A stretch of DNA of 64,000 nt from an uncultured Oscillospiraceae bacterium (GTDB lineage: Bacteria > Bacillota > Clostridia > Oscillospirales > Oscillospiraceae): contig CAKTOW010000009.1 of assembly GCA_934590325.1 (NCBI GenBank), positions 6,316 to 70,315 on the forward strand. The letters are read 5' to 3'. The position numbers and the translations under genes were made by a program. Below the pieces are notes generated by a model, which worked only from the letters and a program-made list of their open reading frames with translations, ran no database searches and had not been told where the DNA came from. How positions within the stretch are numbered: position 1 is the first letter of the stretch; each line of letters opens with the position of its first letter. Below are positions 44,182 through 51,425 of the stretch, piece after piece.

Positions 44182-44934
44182 TCAGTCAAGGGGCTGCATA
44201 TTCTCGTCCAGCAGGGTGGGGTGGTCGGCGTAAAGGTTCGAGGCAGAGGGGGCGACGAAGAACATATCCAGCACACGCCGGGAGGTGATGGGGCAGGTGT
44301 AGACGGTGCCGTCGTACCGGAAGGTGTACCAGCGGGCGGCTTCCGGCAGGTCCAGACCGTAGACCACCAGCAGGTGGGCGTCGGTGTCGGCGGCATCGAC
44401 CAGGTATACGCCGCCGGCGGGGGCACCGGCACTGCAGGGGCCGCCGCGCCAACGGTCATGGAACAGGCTGTCCCGCTCCAGGACATCCATGCTGCTGCCG
44501 CCGTCCTCGGTGCGCAGCAGGACCGCGAGGTAGTCGCCGCGCTTTCTGGCCAGCACCAGCTCGCTGTTCTGGGTGTACAGGGCTTTTTCCGCCTGCGCCG
44601 TCATGCCGAGGATGCTGCCCTCCGCCGTGCTGTGCAGGCCGTGGTGCAGGCAGACGGCGGCGGCCGCCACGACCACGACGGCAAGGGTGATGAGGTAGGC
44701 CCTGCGCACGGCGCGGCGGACGCTCTTTTTCCAGGCAGCCGCCGCCTGCGCCGTGGTCTGCTGCTGGGTGTGGGCGGCGCCGGAAGGGACGGCGGCGCCC
44801 ATGAGGCGGAAGGTCTCGCGGCAGGCGGGGCACTCCCGCAGGTGCTCGTCCACCAGGCGGCGGCTCTCCGCGCTGCAGGCGCCGTCGCAGTACAGCGGCA
44901 GCAGGTCCTGTACGATGTCACAGTTCGTCTTCAT
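44182..44934 (-). CDS. Membrane anti-sigma factor with zinc-binding ASD-like domain
   Basis: A 250-residue protein. The N-terminal cytosolic zinc domain has HxxxCxxC (His31, Cys35, Cys38) plus Cys5/Cys16, the ZAS layout of anti-ECF factors. One membrane helix (about 80-100) follows a basic stretch, then an extracytosolic domain of about 150 residues with no recognised fold. It should hold the ECF factor encoded just upstream; the genes overlap by 17 bases. The signal sensed is unknown. Confidence 0.88.
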   Translation of the reverse strand: MKTNCDIVQDLLPLYCDGACSAESRRLVDEHLRECPACRETFRLMGAAVPSGAAHTQQQTTAQAAAAWKKSVRRAVRRAYLITLAVVVVAAAAVCLHHGLHSTAEGSILGMTAQAEKALYTQNSELVLARKRGDYLAVLLRTEDGGSSMDVLERDSLFHDRWRGGPCSAGAPAGGVYLVDAADTDAHLLVVYGLDLPEAARWYTFRYDGTVYTCPITSRRVLDMFFVAPSASNLYADHPTLLDENMQPLD

Positions 44935-45403
44935 TGGCGCGCCTCCTTAGACGGGTCTTTGCCCGGTAGAATATCAGCCGTGCCCAGCTGTCGGATCTGC
45001 CGAACAGCTGGCCGATCTGAGAAAATGACAGTTCGCCGAACACGCGGAGGGAGAATACCTCCTTGTAGGGCTCCTCCAGCGCGTGGAGCAGCTGGTGCAG
45101 CTCCCAGGTGCGCTCCTGCTCCAGCAGGGAGGCCTCCGGGCCGGGGGCTTCGTCCGGGAGAACGTCCGGCGGGGCGGCGTGGAGCTTGCGGCGCCGGGCG
45201 TAGGTGAAGTAGGTGTTCTTGGCGATCTGGCACAGCCAGACGTACAGGCGGCACCGGCCGTCGAAGCGGTCGATGTGGGTCAGGGCCTTGCAGAAGGCCT
45301 CCTGCGTGATCTCCTCGGCGGTGTGCGCGTCCCGGCAGAGGGACAGCACGTACTGGTACACGCTGTCGAAATAGGTGGTGTAGATCACCTCGAAGTCCGT
45401 CAC
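44918..45403 (-). CDS. ECF-type RNA polymerase sigma factor
   Basis: A 161-residue sigma factor with region 2 (YTTYFDSVYQYVLSLCRDAHTAEEITQEAFCKAL) and region 4 (LHALEEPYKEVFSLRVFGELSFSQIGQLFGRSDSWARLIFYRAK). GTG at 45403 is the start, six bases after AGGAGGTGA; an ATG at 45421 overlaps that ribosome site and the expected transcription start. It pairs with the anti-sigma factor downstream and has an ECF-like promoter, so it probably activates itself. Confidence 0.92.
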   Translation of the reverse strand: MTDFEVIYTTYFDSVYQYVLSLCRDAHTAEEITQEAFCKALTHIDRFDGRCRLYVWLCQIAKNTYFTYARRRKLHAAPPDVLPDEAPGPEASLLEQERTWELHQLLHALEEPYKEVFSLRVFGELSFSQIGQLFGRSDSWARLIFYRAKTRLRRRANEDEL

Positions 45404-45424
45404 TTTCTCACCTCCTTGCATATA

Positions 45425-45451
45425 AGACCGCGGAAAGGGCGAAACGTTTCA
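45425..45451 (-). promoter_or_regulatory. ECF-type autoregulated promoter
   Basis: On the minus strand TGAAAC (-35, inside the palindrome GAAACGTTTC), a 15-base spacer and CGGTCT (-10). This fits TGAAAC/CGTC-type ECF promoters better than sigma-A and lies right before the ECF gene. Confidence 0.7.
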
Positions 45452-45462
45452 TGGCGGGGCAA

Positions 45463-45496
45463 AAAAATTTCCCGGTCGGTGGGCCGGGAAATTTTT
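45463..45496 (-). terminator. Hairpin after the NlpC/P60 gene
   Basis: Stem AAAAATTTCCCGG against CCGGGAAATTTTT with 8-base loop, T run on the minus strand. It lies between the ECF promoter and the NlpC/P60 gene end, so it isolates the two units. Confidence 0.88.
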
Positions 45497-45503
45497 ATGT
45501 ACG

Positions 45504-46766
45504 TCAGTGCCGACGGGCGGTCAGGTAGTGGTTGGCGTAGTAGGTCTCCGTCAGGGAGGAGATGGTCACGCAGCGGCTGTTGCCGGAGGAGGACGAGGCG
45601 TGGATGAACTGGTCCCCGCCGATGTAGATGCCCACGTGGGAGGCCACGGCGCCGTAGTCCTGGAAGAACACCAGGTCGCCGGGCTGCAGATCGCTGCGGG
45701 AGACCTCGGTGCCGTAGCTGAGCTGGCTGGTGGCGCCGTGGGGCAGCTTGATGCCCACCTGGGCGAACACGTACATGGTGAAGCCGGAGCAGTCAAAGCC
45801 GCTGGGGGACGAGCCGCCGTACACGTAGGGGGTGCCCAGGTACTGCTGGGCGATGGACACGATCTCGCTGGAGGAGACCGTGGGGGTGACGGGGGTCTCG
45901 GCCGGGGTCTCGGCAGGAGTCTCTGCGGGGGTCTCTGCGGGGGTGTCCGCAGGGGCGGAGATGGACGAGGGGGAGCAGATCAGCACGTACTGAGAGGCCA
46001 CGTAGCCGCTGACGCCGTTGTAGGTGACGGCGAACCAGCCGCCGGTCTCGATACCGGTGACGGCGATAACGGTGCCGTAGGTGACGGTGCCCAGGGAGGT
46101 GCTGCCGGATCTGGCGGCGGCACGGATATTCAGGACGTCCGCGGTGACCTTGCCGGCGGCGTTAAGGCCGCTGGCGGTGTCATAGCGGGTGATGTACTGG
46201 GAGGAGACATAGCCCCGCTGGCCCTCGTAGGAGATGCGGTACCAGTCGCCATCCACGGCGGTGAGCTCCACGATGGTGCCCTTGTCCAGGGTCTTGAGGA
46301 TGTCGTAATTGGTGCCCGCGCCGCTGCGCATACGCACACCAGTGCCGGACACGGCGCCCAGCGCCTGGATGGATACGGAGACGGGGGCGGCAGCGGTATC
46401 GTCGGGCTTGTCCCCGGCGGTTTCTTCGGACTTGGTGTCGGCCGCGGCCGGGGTCTCGTCCGTCTTGGCGGCGGACTGGGCGGCGGTCTTGACGGGCAGG
46501 TCGCTGTTGTTCACGGCGGCGTCCTCCGCGGTCTCGGCGTTCTCCTGGGTGGCGAGGACGGCGGCGCCGGCCAGAGCGGACAGGCGCGCCGCGTCGGGGG
46601 AGAACGCGGTGTCGGACAGCAGGGAGGGGGCGGCGGCCACGGTCAGGGGAATGGCCTGGGACACGTCCACGGTGTGGGCGCTGGCGCCGCCGGAGAGGAC
46701 GGCGTCACCGCCGATGACCAGCAGGGAGGCCAGCGCAACGGCCAATGCGGAAAAGAGTCGTTTCAT
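45504..46766 (-). CDS. SH3-domain NlpC/P60 peptidoglycan hydrolase
   Basis: A 420-residue exported enzyme. Signal peptide or N-terminal helix (about 1-30), an Ala/Thr/Glu-rich low-complexity region (to about 130), two bacterial SH3 domains (about 135-190 and 205-262; VRMRSGAGTNYDIL and LNIRAAARSGS), a PAET repeat linker, and NlpC/P60 (about 300-420) with catalytic Cys in GFDCSGF, His in SHVGIYIG and a third polar His in FIHASS. It should cut D-Glu-meso-DAP-type stem peptides in the wall. Separated from the gene upstream by about ten bases. Confidence 0.93.
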   Translation of the reverse strand: MKRLFSALAVALASLLVIGGDAVLSGGASAHTVDVSQAIPLTVAAAPSLLSDTAFSPDAARLSALAGAAVLATQENAETAEDAAVNNSDLPVKTAAQSAAKTDETPAAADTKSEETAGDKPDDTAAAPVSVSIQALGAVSGTGVRMRSGAGTNYDILKTLDKGTIVELTAVDGDWYRISYEGQRGYVSSQYITRYDTASGLNAAGKVTADVLNIRAAARSGSTSLGTVTYGTVIAVTGIETGGWFAVTYNGVSGYVASQYVLICSPSSISAPADTPAETPAETPAETPAETPVTPTVSSSEIVSIAQQYLGTPYVYGGSSPSGFDCSGFTMYVFAQVGIKLPHGATSQLSYGTEVSRSDLQPGDLVFFQDYGAVASHVGIYIGGDQFIHASSSSGNSRCVTISSLTETYYANHYLTARRH

Positions 46767-46777
46767 GGCGCGTTATC

Positions 46778-47077
46778 TTACAGCTTGCCGGCCAGCGCGC
46801 GCTCGAGCCAGATGCAGCCCACGTCCATGGCGGCGTAGAGGCTGTCCTTCTCGGACTTCTTGACCACGCGGTCGCGGGACTTGAGGTCGGGGTCGGTGAG
46901 CTGGAGCTGGACGGAGACCCGCTTGGCCACGTTCATGTCCTGCTCCTTGGCGGTGTCCAGGATCTGCAGGAGGACGATGTACTTATCCGCCATGCTGCCG
47001 TAGTAGATGAAGTTGTCCACCCGGCGCAGGGGGTGGTTCTTATAGACAAGCCCTTCGGGCTTCTTGTTGTCAGCCAT
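46778..47077 (-). CDS. Conserved small protein of unknown function
   Basis: A 99-residue soluble protein, Lys/Asp-rich, with no signal or membrane segment. It contains PLRRVDNFIYYGSMADKYIVLLQI and a KSEKDSLYAAMDVGCIWLERAL helix; I do not recognise the family. Start at ATG 47077 with GGAGGT seven bases upstream, behind a clear promoter. It precedes the NlpC/P60 gene by 11 bases and may be cotranscribed with it. Confidence 0.8.
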   Translation of the reverse strand: MADNKKPEGLVYKNHPLRRVDNFIYYGSMADKYIVLLQILDTAKEQDMNVAKRVSVQLQLTDPDLKSRDRVVKKSEKDSLYAAMDVGCIWLERALAGKL

Positions 47078-47108
47078 TGTGTTACCTCCGGAAAATTTTT
47101 GTAACCAA

Positions 47109-47137
47109 ATTGTAACACATTTGAGAGGGGCTGTCAA
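47109..47137 (-). promoter_or_regulatory. Sigma-A promoter for the 99-residue protein and NlpC/P60 gene
   Basis: On the minus strand consensus TTGACA, a 17-base spacer and TACAAT, about 30 bases before the start codon. Confidence 0.8.
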
Positions 47138-47212
47138 CGCAGGGGAGAGGGGAAAAAGTTGGAAGTTTTTGGGCAAAGGAGCAAAAAATGTGAGAAATCA
47201 CAAAAATGGGGG

Positions 47213-47240
47213 TGGACATAAGGAAAAAGTGTGTTATAAT
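47213..47240 (+). promoter_or_regulatory. Promoter for surface protein 2
   Basis: TGGACA, a 16-base spacer and extended -10 TGTTATAAT. Same core as the promoter of paralogue 1. Confidence 0.72.
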
Positions 47241-47248
47241 CAACCTAT

Positions 47249-47314
47249 CCGCAGGAGTACTCCTGCTTGCGCGTTTTATTGTCAACAGAACAATAAAACG
47301 CAGGGGGGCTGCGG
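47249..47314 (+). ncRNA. Structured 5' leader, copy 2 (candidate new RNA motif)
   Basis: Perfect palindrome GCAGGAGTACTCCTGC (47251-47266), then hairpin GCGTTTTATTGT/ACAATAAAACGC (47271-47301, 12 pairs, 7-base loop). CCGCAG (47249-47254) can alternatively pair with CTGCGG (47309-47314). Same order and spacing as 16025-16077, with base changes on both sides of each stem. Confidence 0.62.
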
Positions 47315-47342
47315 AAATACTTAAAACATGGGGAGTTTTACA

Positions 47343-48746
47343 ATGAAGAAGTTATTGGCAATGGCGCTGGCGCTGGTGATGTGCCTGGGCGTTACCACGA
47401 TGGCGTGGGCGGAGGAAAAATATGACGGATTCACAAAGGGAGAAACGGGTACCAACGGTATGGATACCTACTCTATCGATGTGACCGACCAGGCGGGGTT
47501 ACAGAAAGCAATTACCGCGACAGATTCGTTCGGTGCGAATATGGTCATCAATATTAAGAACGATATTACTATTACCAGCGGGTGGACACCCGGCTATCTC
47601 AATGGGTATGGCACAAATGGAGCTGGTACAGGTGTCGTGACGGTGAATGGCAACGGCCATAAAATCGTTGGGCTGAGCAGCATGCTGTTTTCCGGCATAT
47701 GGGCAGGAAAATGTGGGCTGCTCGTCAATGACCTTACCCTGGAGAACGCAAATGTTGTAGAGGCAAAAGATGATAGTGGTGAGGCGACCGGTGTTGGTGC
47801 ATTTGTCGGCTCTGCACAGGCGGCAACGGAGATCACATTCAATAATTGCCATCTGGTAAAATCTCATGTTGAAGGCGGCCACTGGACCGGCGGCTTTGTC
47901 GGTTATGCGGCAGGGTATAGCGAGCAGGGCAATGGGCCGGTGTTCCAGACTGTGACGTTTTCTGGCTGTACGGTAAAAGAAAGTGAAATCACAGGAAAAG
48001 GCTCTGTGGGAGCGCTGATGGGTCACGCTACCGGTGACGCATGGACACAGATCGATGTAGGAGGTACGACTGTTTCCGGAAACACGGTGACGTCTACCGG
48101 TAATTCCACGAACAAGGCGGGAGCGCTGTTCGGCACGACCGGTGTGGCTGGTCAGGAGACCAATGGCAAGACCGGTGGTATTGCGGTCAGTGCAACGGTC
48201 AGTGGCAACACTGTGAAATCCAACGAAACGGAGATTACAACCATTTACGGTCGGCAGGGGAATGCTGTCGGCAGAATGGAACTGACGGGCGGCAGCTATG
48301 ACAATGTGCCTATTGCGGAGAGTGATGCAAGTTGGGCGACACCTAGTGCAGACTTGGCAATGGCTGAGGTGACTGCTGCGGGTGGTACGACCTATAATTA
48401 CGGGACAGGGTATATCCAGGCGGCAGCTACTGCCGAAGGCGTGAGTGCTGTCACGATCAAAAGCGGTGATGTGACGCTGACTGGCGTAGCGGCGAATGTT
48501 AGCGTAAAGAACGAGGGCGGTGGTACTGTGACCGTCAACAACAATACTGTGAACAGAGGTGATTCCTACACGGTGCCGCAGCCCGAGACTCCGCCGAGGT
48601 ACTATTACAACTCCACCACGACGACCACTAAGGACGACACCAAGACCAGCAGCCCCAAGACATTTGACGCGGGGGTGGGGGTCTATGCCGTCAGCGCCAT
48701 TCTGAGCGTTACCGGTATGGCGTATGTCGGTAAGAGGAAGTTCTGA
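47343..48746 (+). CDS. Exported surface protein with SPKTFDAG sortase-type tail (paralogue 2)
   Basis: A 467-residue exported protein. Signal peptide MKKLLAMALALVMCLGV..AWA (cut near 23). The middle has GLUG-like and beta-helix-type repeats (GFVGYAAGYSEQG, GALMGHATGD, GALFGTTGVAG), similar in style to the giant prepilin but not to paralogue 1. The end repeats the PRYYYNSTTTTTKDD spacer, SPKTFDAG, a hydrophobic stretch and KRKF. The AT-richer middle against GC-rich ends suggests module exchange. GGGGAG seven bases before ATG. Likely surface-displayed; ligand unknown. Confidence 0.82.
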   Translation: MKKLLAMALALVMCLGVTTMAWAEEKYDGFTKGETGTNGMDTYSIDVTDQAGLQKAITATDSFGANMVINIKNDITITSGWTPGYLNGYGTNGAGTGVVTVNGNGHKIVGLSSMLFSGIWAGKCGLLVNDLTLENANVVEAKDDSGEATGVGAFVGSAQAATEITFNNCHLVKSHVEGGHWTGGFVGYAAGYSEQGNGPVFQTVTFSGCTVKESEITGKGSVGALMGHATGDAWTQIDVGGTTVSGNTVTSTGNSTNKAGALFGTTGVAGQETNGKTGGIAVSATVSGNTVKSNETEITTIYGRQGNAVGRMELTGGSYDNVPIAESDASWATPSADLAMAEVTAAGGTTYNYGTGYIQAAATAEGVSAVTIKSGDVTLTGVAANVSVKNEGGGTVTVNNNTVNRGDSYTVPQPETPPRYYYNSTTTTTKDDTKTSSPKTFDAGVGVYAVSAILSVTGMAYVGKRKF

Positions 48747-48753
48747 TCAAGGT

Positions 48754-48786
48754 AAAAAAGAAAGCCCGGGAGGGCTTTCTTTTTTT
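48754..48786 (+). terminator. Terminator after surface protein 2
   Basis: AAAAAAGAAAGCCC against GGGCTTTCTTTTTT with loop GGGA, followed by further T. Confidence 0.93.
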
Positions 48787-48806
48787 GGCTTTTTTGCCTT
48801 CGGCGA

Positions 48807-49071
48807 GTAACTTTCTTTCAACAGCGAAAGAAAGTTACCAAAGAACGCCGTTCAAGGGGGAAGGGATTCCGTATTTCCCTTCCCCCTTGAAGAACCCCCA
48901 ACCTTGAAACGGCGAAAGAGGGGAGGCGTGCGCGCCTCCCCTCTTTCGAATCACCCCTCCGGGGAAGGGGGCGATCATCAAATCGCGCCTTTTGCGGCGG
49001 GGTGCGCCGCAAAAGGTAGGTGGCGGCTGGCGCCGCCGGGGGCGAAAGAAAAAATAAAAAATTTTTATTTT
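48807..49071. repeat. Array of six long hairpins at the left border of the phage-like cassette
   Basis: This gene-free stretch holds back-to-back palindromes: GTAACTTTCTTTC/GAAAGAAAGTTAC (48807-48838), a 16-bp stem starting TTCAAGGGGG (48851-48891), a 16-bp stem CGAAAGAGGGGAGGCG (48913-48948), GCGAT/ATCGC (48971-48986), CCTTTTGCGGCG/CGCCGCAAAAGG (48988-49016) and GGCGGC/GCCGCC (49022-49037), then an AT-rich palindrome. No coding sequence is credible here. They look like clustered intergenic palindromic repeats. Confidence 0.7.
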
Positions 49072-49092
49072 GTTGGCCGTTTGTGGGCAACA
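49071..49092 (+). repeat. Short conserved hairpin, copy A
   Basis: TGTTG and CAACA enclose the shared core CGTTTGTGGG. An almost identical element lies at 51356-51377, each about 50-80 bases before a phage gene and each preceded by an A/T-rich tract and followed by a G-rich tract. Confidence 0.55.
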
Positions 49093-49173
49093 ACTGTGGT
49101 TTTCCCGGGGGGAGATATAGGGCGAGAGGGCGGGCGAGGGCGAAACAAACAAATTTACAAGGGGGAAACGGGT

Positions 49174-49359
49174 ATGAAGTACAGAAAGAACGGGTCGGAC
49201 GCGGCATGCGGCGAGTGCGGGCTGTGCGGCCGGGAGCTGCGGCGCGGCGAGCGGTACTACCGGGTCAGCGGGGAGAACGTGTGCCGGGGGTGTCTGGCGG
49301 AGTTCGCCGCGCAGATACTGGCGGGGTATGAGGTGACGGGAGGTGAGGAGGATGCGTGA
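49174..49359 (+). CDS. Small zinc-ribbon-like protein at the start of the phage cassette
   Basis: A 61-residue protein with Cys pairs (CGECGLC and, later, CRGC) that could bind one zinc ion; the centre RELRRGERYYRV resembles short treble-clef proteins. Start at ATG 49174 after a weak GGGGG-rich site. Overlaps terS by 8 bases, so it belongs to the phage transcript. Function unknown; DNA or terminase binding is possible. Confidence 0.65.
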   Translation: MKYRKNGSDAACGECGLCGRELRRGERYYRVSGENVCRGCLAEFAAQILAGYEVTGGEEDA

Positions 49360-49756
49360 GAGAGCGCCGTGGAAGGAGGTGCGGGCCAAATACGAGAGCG
49401 GCGAAGGCTCGTACCGGCAGTTGGCGGAGGAGTACGGCGTTTCGCGTACCACTGTGCTGCGGCACGCGAGGCTGGAGCGTTGGATAAGCCGGAAGCGGAA
49501 CAGCAAGGCACGGCAGAGAGACCGGATGGAACGCATGCGGGAGACCGCGGAGGTGCTGCTGGAGGCCACAAAGCTGAAGCTGAAGCAGGAGGGGTACGAA
49601 GGGCTGGAGATAAAGGAACTGAAGGAGCTGGCGGGGATACTGCACACGTTGGCGGGGCTGGAAAAGACGCTGAGCGACGGCGCGGCAGAGAGTGCGCCGC
49701 GGGAGACTACGGTGCGAGTAGTGATGGATAAGGAGGTCGAGGAACTCAGCCGCTGA
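49352..49756 (+). CDS. Phage terminase small subunit-like protein
   Basis: A 134-residue protein with an N-terminal HTH (SYRQLAEEYGVSRTTVLRHARLERW, about residues 20-44), a helical middle and a short C-terminal strand region. HTH plus oligomerising helices just before TerL is the TerS layout; it should bind pac/cos DNA. ATG at 49352 (GGGAGG eight bases before) is preferred to GTG 49343. A 248-bp gap with two palindromes separates it from terL. Confidence 0.82.
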   Translation: MRERAPWKEVRAKYESGEGSYRQLAEEYGVSRTTVLRHARLERWISRKRNSKARQRDRMERMRETAEVLLEATKLKLKQEGYEGLEIKELKELAGILHTLAGLEKTLSDGAAESAPRETTVRVVMDKEVEELSR

Positions 49757-49760
49757 GGGC

Positions 49761-49860
49761 GGCGGGAGCTTTTCCGCCCTGCCTGCGTCAAGCCTCCTCG
49801 ACGTACACACAGTACGCCGTCGTCGGCTTGCCATCGGCAGGACGAAAAATCTCTCCGCCG
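49761..49860. repeat. Long nested palindrome between terS and terL, copy 1
   Basis: Nested stems CCTGCC/GGCAGG (49778-49783 with 49836-49841), CAAGCC/GGCTTG (49789-49794 with 49825-49830) and an inner GTAC/GTAC. The outer flanks GGCGGGAGCTTTTCCGCC and GAAAAATCTCTCCGCC are also roughly complementary. Confidence 0.7.
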
Positions 49861-49862
49861 CG

Positions 49863-49959
49863 GGCGGGAGCTTTTCCGCCAATACTTCGTTGCAGCGGCT
49901 TGACGTACAGGTGTACGCCTGCGCCGCTGCGCCTCGTCTTGGCGGAAAATCTCGCCGCC
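49863..49959. repeat. Long nested palindrome between terS and terL, copy 2
   Basis: Offset 102 bases from copy 1 with the same head. Stems are CCGCCAA/TTGGCGG (49876-49882 with 49939-49945), GCAGCGGC/GCCGCTGC (49892-49899 with 49923-49930) and GTACA/TGTAC. Stem bases differ from copy 1 while pairing is kept. Confidence 0.7.
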
Positions 49960-50004
49960 GGGGGAGGGAAACAGGGAAAGGAAAATAAGAACAGGGGGAA
50001 AGAG

Positions 50005-51342
50005 ATGGAGCTGGATAAGGATATGCATATAGGGGAGCCCAATGGGAGACAGAGGGAGTTCCTGCAGTGTGAGAAGAAGTATATCGCCTTCGGCGGGGCC
50101 AGAGGCGGCGGAAAGAGCTGGGCGGTGCGGTGCAAGGCGAAGCTGCTGGCTATGCGGTACCCGGGGATACGGATGCTGCTGGTGCGGCGGACGATGCCGG
50201 AGATCGAGGCAAACCACCTGGCGTTCCTGCGGAGAGAGCTGGAGGGGGCAGCGGTGTACTGGGCCGGGGAGAAGCGGTTCGAGTTCGGGAACGGGAGCGT
50301 GCTGCAGTTCGGGTACTGCGCCAGCGACAGGGACGCGGACAGGTATCAGGGCGCGGAGTACGACGTGATATTCTTCGACGAGGCCACGCAGCTGCAGGAG
50401 AGGTGGATGCGGCAGCTGGCGGCGTGTGTGCGAGGGGTGAACGGGTTCCCCAAGCGCATTTACTACACGTGCAACCCGGGCGGGCCGGGGCACGGGTACA
50501 TCAAGCGGCTGTTCATCGACAGGAGGTACGAGCCGGGGGAGAACGGGGAGGAGTACGCGTTCATCCCGGCGCGGGTGACGGACAACAGGGCGCTGCTGGC
50601 GCAGCAGCCGGAGTACGTGAAGCAGCTGGAGGCGCTGCCGCCGAAGCTGAAGGCGGCGTGGCTGGAGGGACGGTGGGACGTGCTGGCGGGACAGGTGTTC
50701 CAGGAGTTCACGGACGACCCGGAGCACTACGTGGACAGGCGGTGGACGCACGTGATCAAGCCCTTCGACATTCCGAGGGAGTGGAATGTGTACAGAAGCT
50801 ACGACTTCGGGTACGCGAAGCCCTTCTCCTGCGGCTGGTGGGCGGTGGACTTCGACGGGTGCGTGTACCGCATCGCGGAGCTGTACGGCTGCACCGGAAC
50901 GCCGGACGAGGGTGTGCTGTGGACGCCGGACCGGCAGTTCGCGGAGATACGGCGGATGGAGGAGGAGCACCCGTACCTCAGGGGGCGAACCATACACGGC
51001 GTGGCCGACCCGGCGATATGGGACGCCAGCCGGGGCGAGAGCATCTATGAAACGGCGCTGAAACACCGCATTTACTTCGTGAAGGGGGACAACCGGCGGA
51101 TCCCTGGGTGGATGCAGATGCACTACCGGATGAGCTTCGACGGGGAGGGATACCCGATGCTGTACGTGTTCGAGAACTGCCGGGCGTTCATACGGACGGT
51201 GCCGGGGCTGTCGTACAGCACCACGGCACCGGAGGACGTGGAGACCAGCCAGGAGGACCATGTGGCGGACGAGAGCAGGTATTTCTGCATGATGCGGCCC
51301 ATCGCGCCGCGAACGGGGGCGTGCGGGAGAAAAATATTTTGA
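50005..51342 (+). CDS. terL: Phage terminase large subunit
   Basis: A 445-residue packaging motor and nuclease. ATPase domain: Walker A FGGARGGGKSWA near residue 33, Walker B DVIFFDEATQ near 118, coupling motif YYTCNPGG near 153. RNase H-like nuclease: RSYDFGY near 270, and GVADPAIW with a second Asp near 333. Length is normal and residues look intact, so it could be active. ATG 50005 follows a GGGGGAAAGAG site. Confidence 0.93.
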   Translation: MELDKDMHIGEPNGRQREFLQCEKKYIAFGGARGGGKSWAVRCKAKLLAMRYPGIRMLLVRRTMPEIEANHLAFLRRELEGAAVYWAGEKRFEFGNGSVLQFGYCASDRDADRYQGAEYDVIFFDEATQLQERWMRQLAACVRGVNGFPKRIYYTCNPGGPGHGYIKRLFIDRRYEPGENGEEYAFIPARVTDNRALLAQQPEYVKQLEALPPKLKAAWLEGRWDVLAGQVFQEFTDDPEHYVDRRWTHVIKPFDIPREWNVYRSYDFGYAKPFSCGWWAVDFDGCVYRIAELYGCTGTPDEGVLWTPDRQFAEIRRMEEEHPYLRGRTIHGVADPAIWDASRGESIYETALKHRIYFVKGDNRRIPGWMQMHYRMSFDGEGYPMLYVFENCRAFIRTVPGLSYSTTAPEDVETSQEDHVADESRYFCMMRPIAPRTGACGRKIF

Positions 51343-51355
51343 AAAATAGAGAGGG

Positions 51356-51377
51356 TGTTGCACGTTTGTGGGCAACA
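51356..51377 (+). repeat. Short conserved hairpin, copy B
   Basis: TGTTGC and GCAACA enclose ACGTTTGTGG; matches copy A at 49071-49092 in all but two central positions. Lies between terL and the portal gene. Confidence 0.55.
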
Positions 51378-51425
51378 GAAGGGGATTTTTGGGGGAGGGA
51401 TAGAACGCGAAAGGGAGGTGCTCGG

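Noticed and set aside
45880..45960. CRISPR-like short repeats in the NlpC/P60 gene
   Set aside because: They encode an in-frame PAET linker and have no spacers.
48807..49071. CRISPR array
   Set aside because: The palindromes differ from one another and no unit is repeated with unique spacers.
50005..51342. Long open frames overlapping terL and other GC-rich genes in other frames
   Set aside because: High GC keeps shadow frames open; they lack ribosome sites and have low-complexity Arg/Ala/Pro composition.
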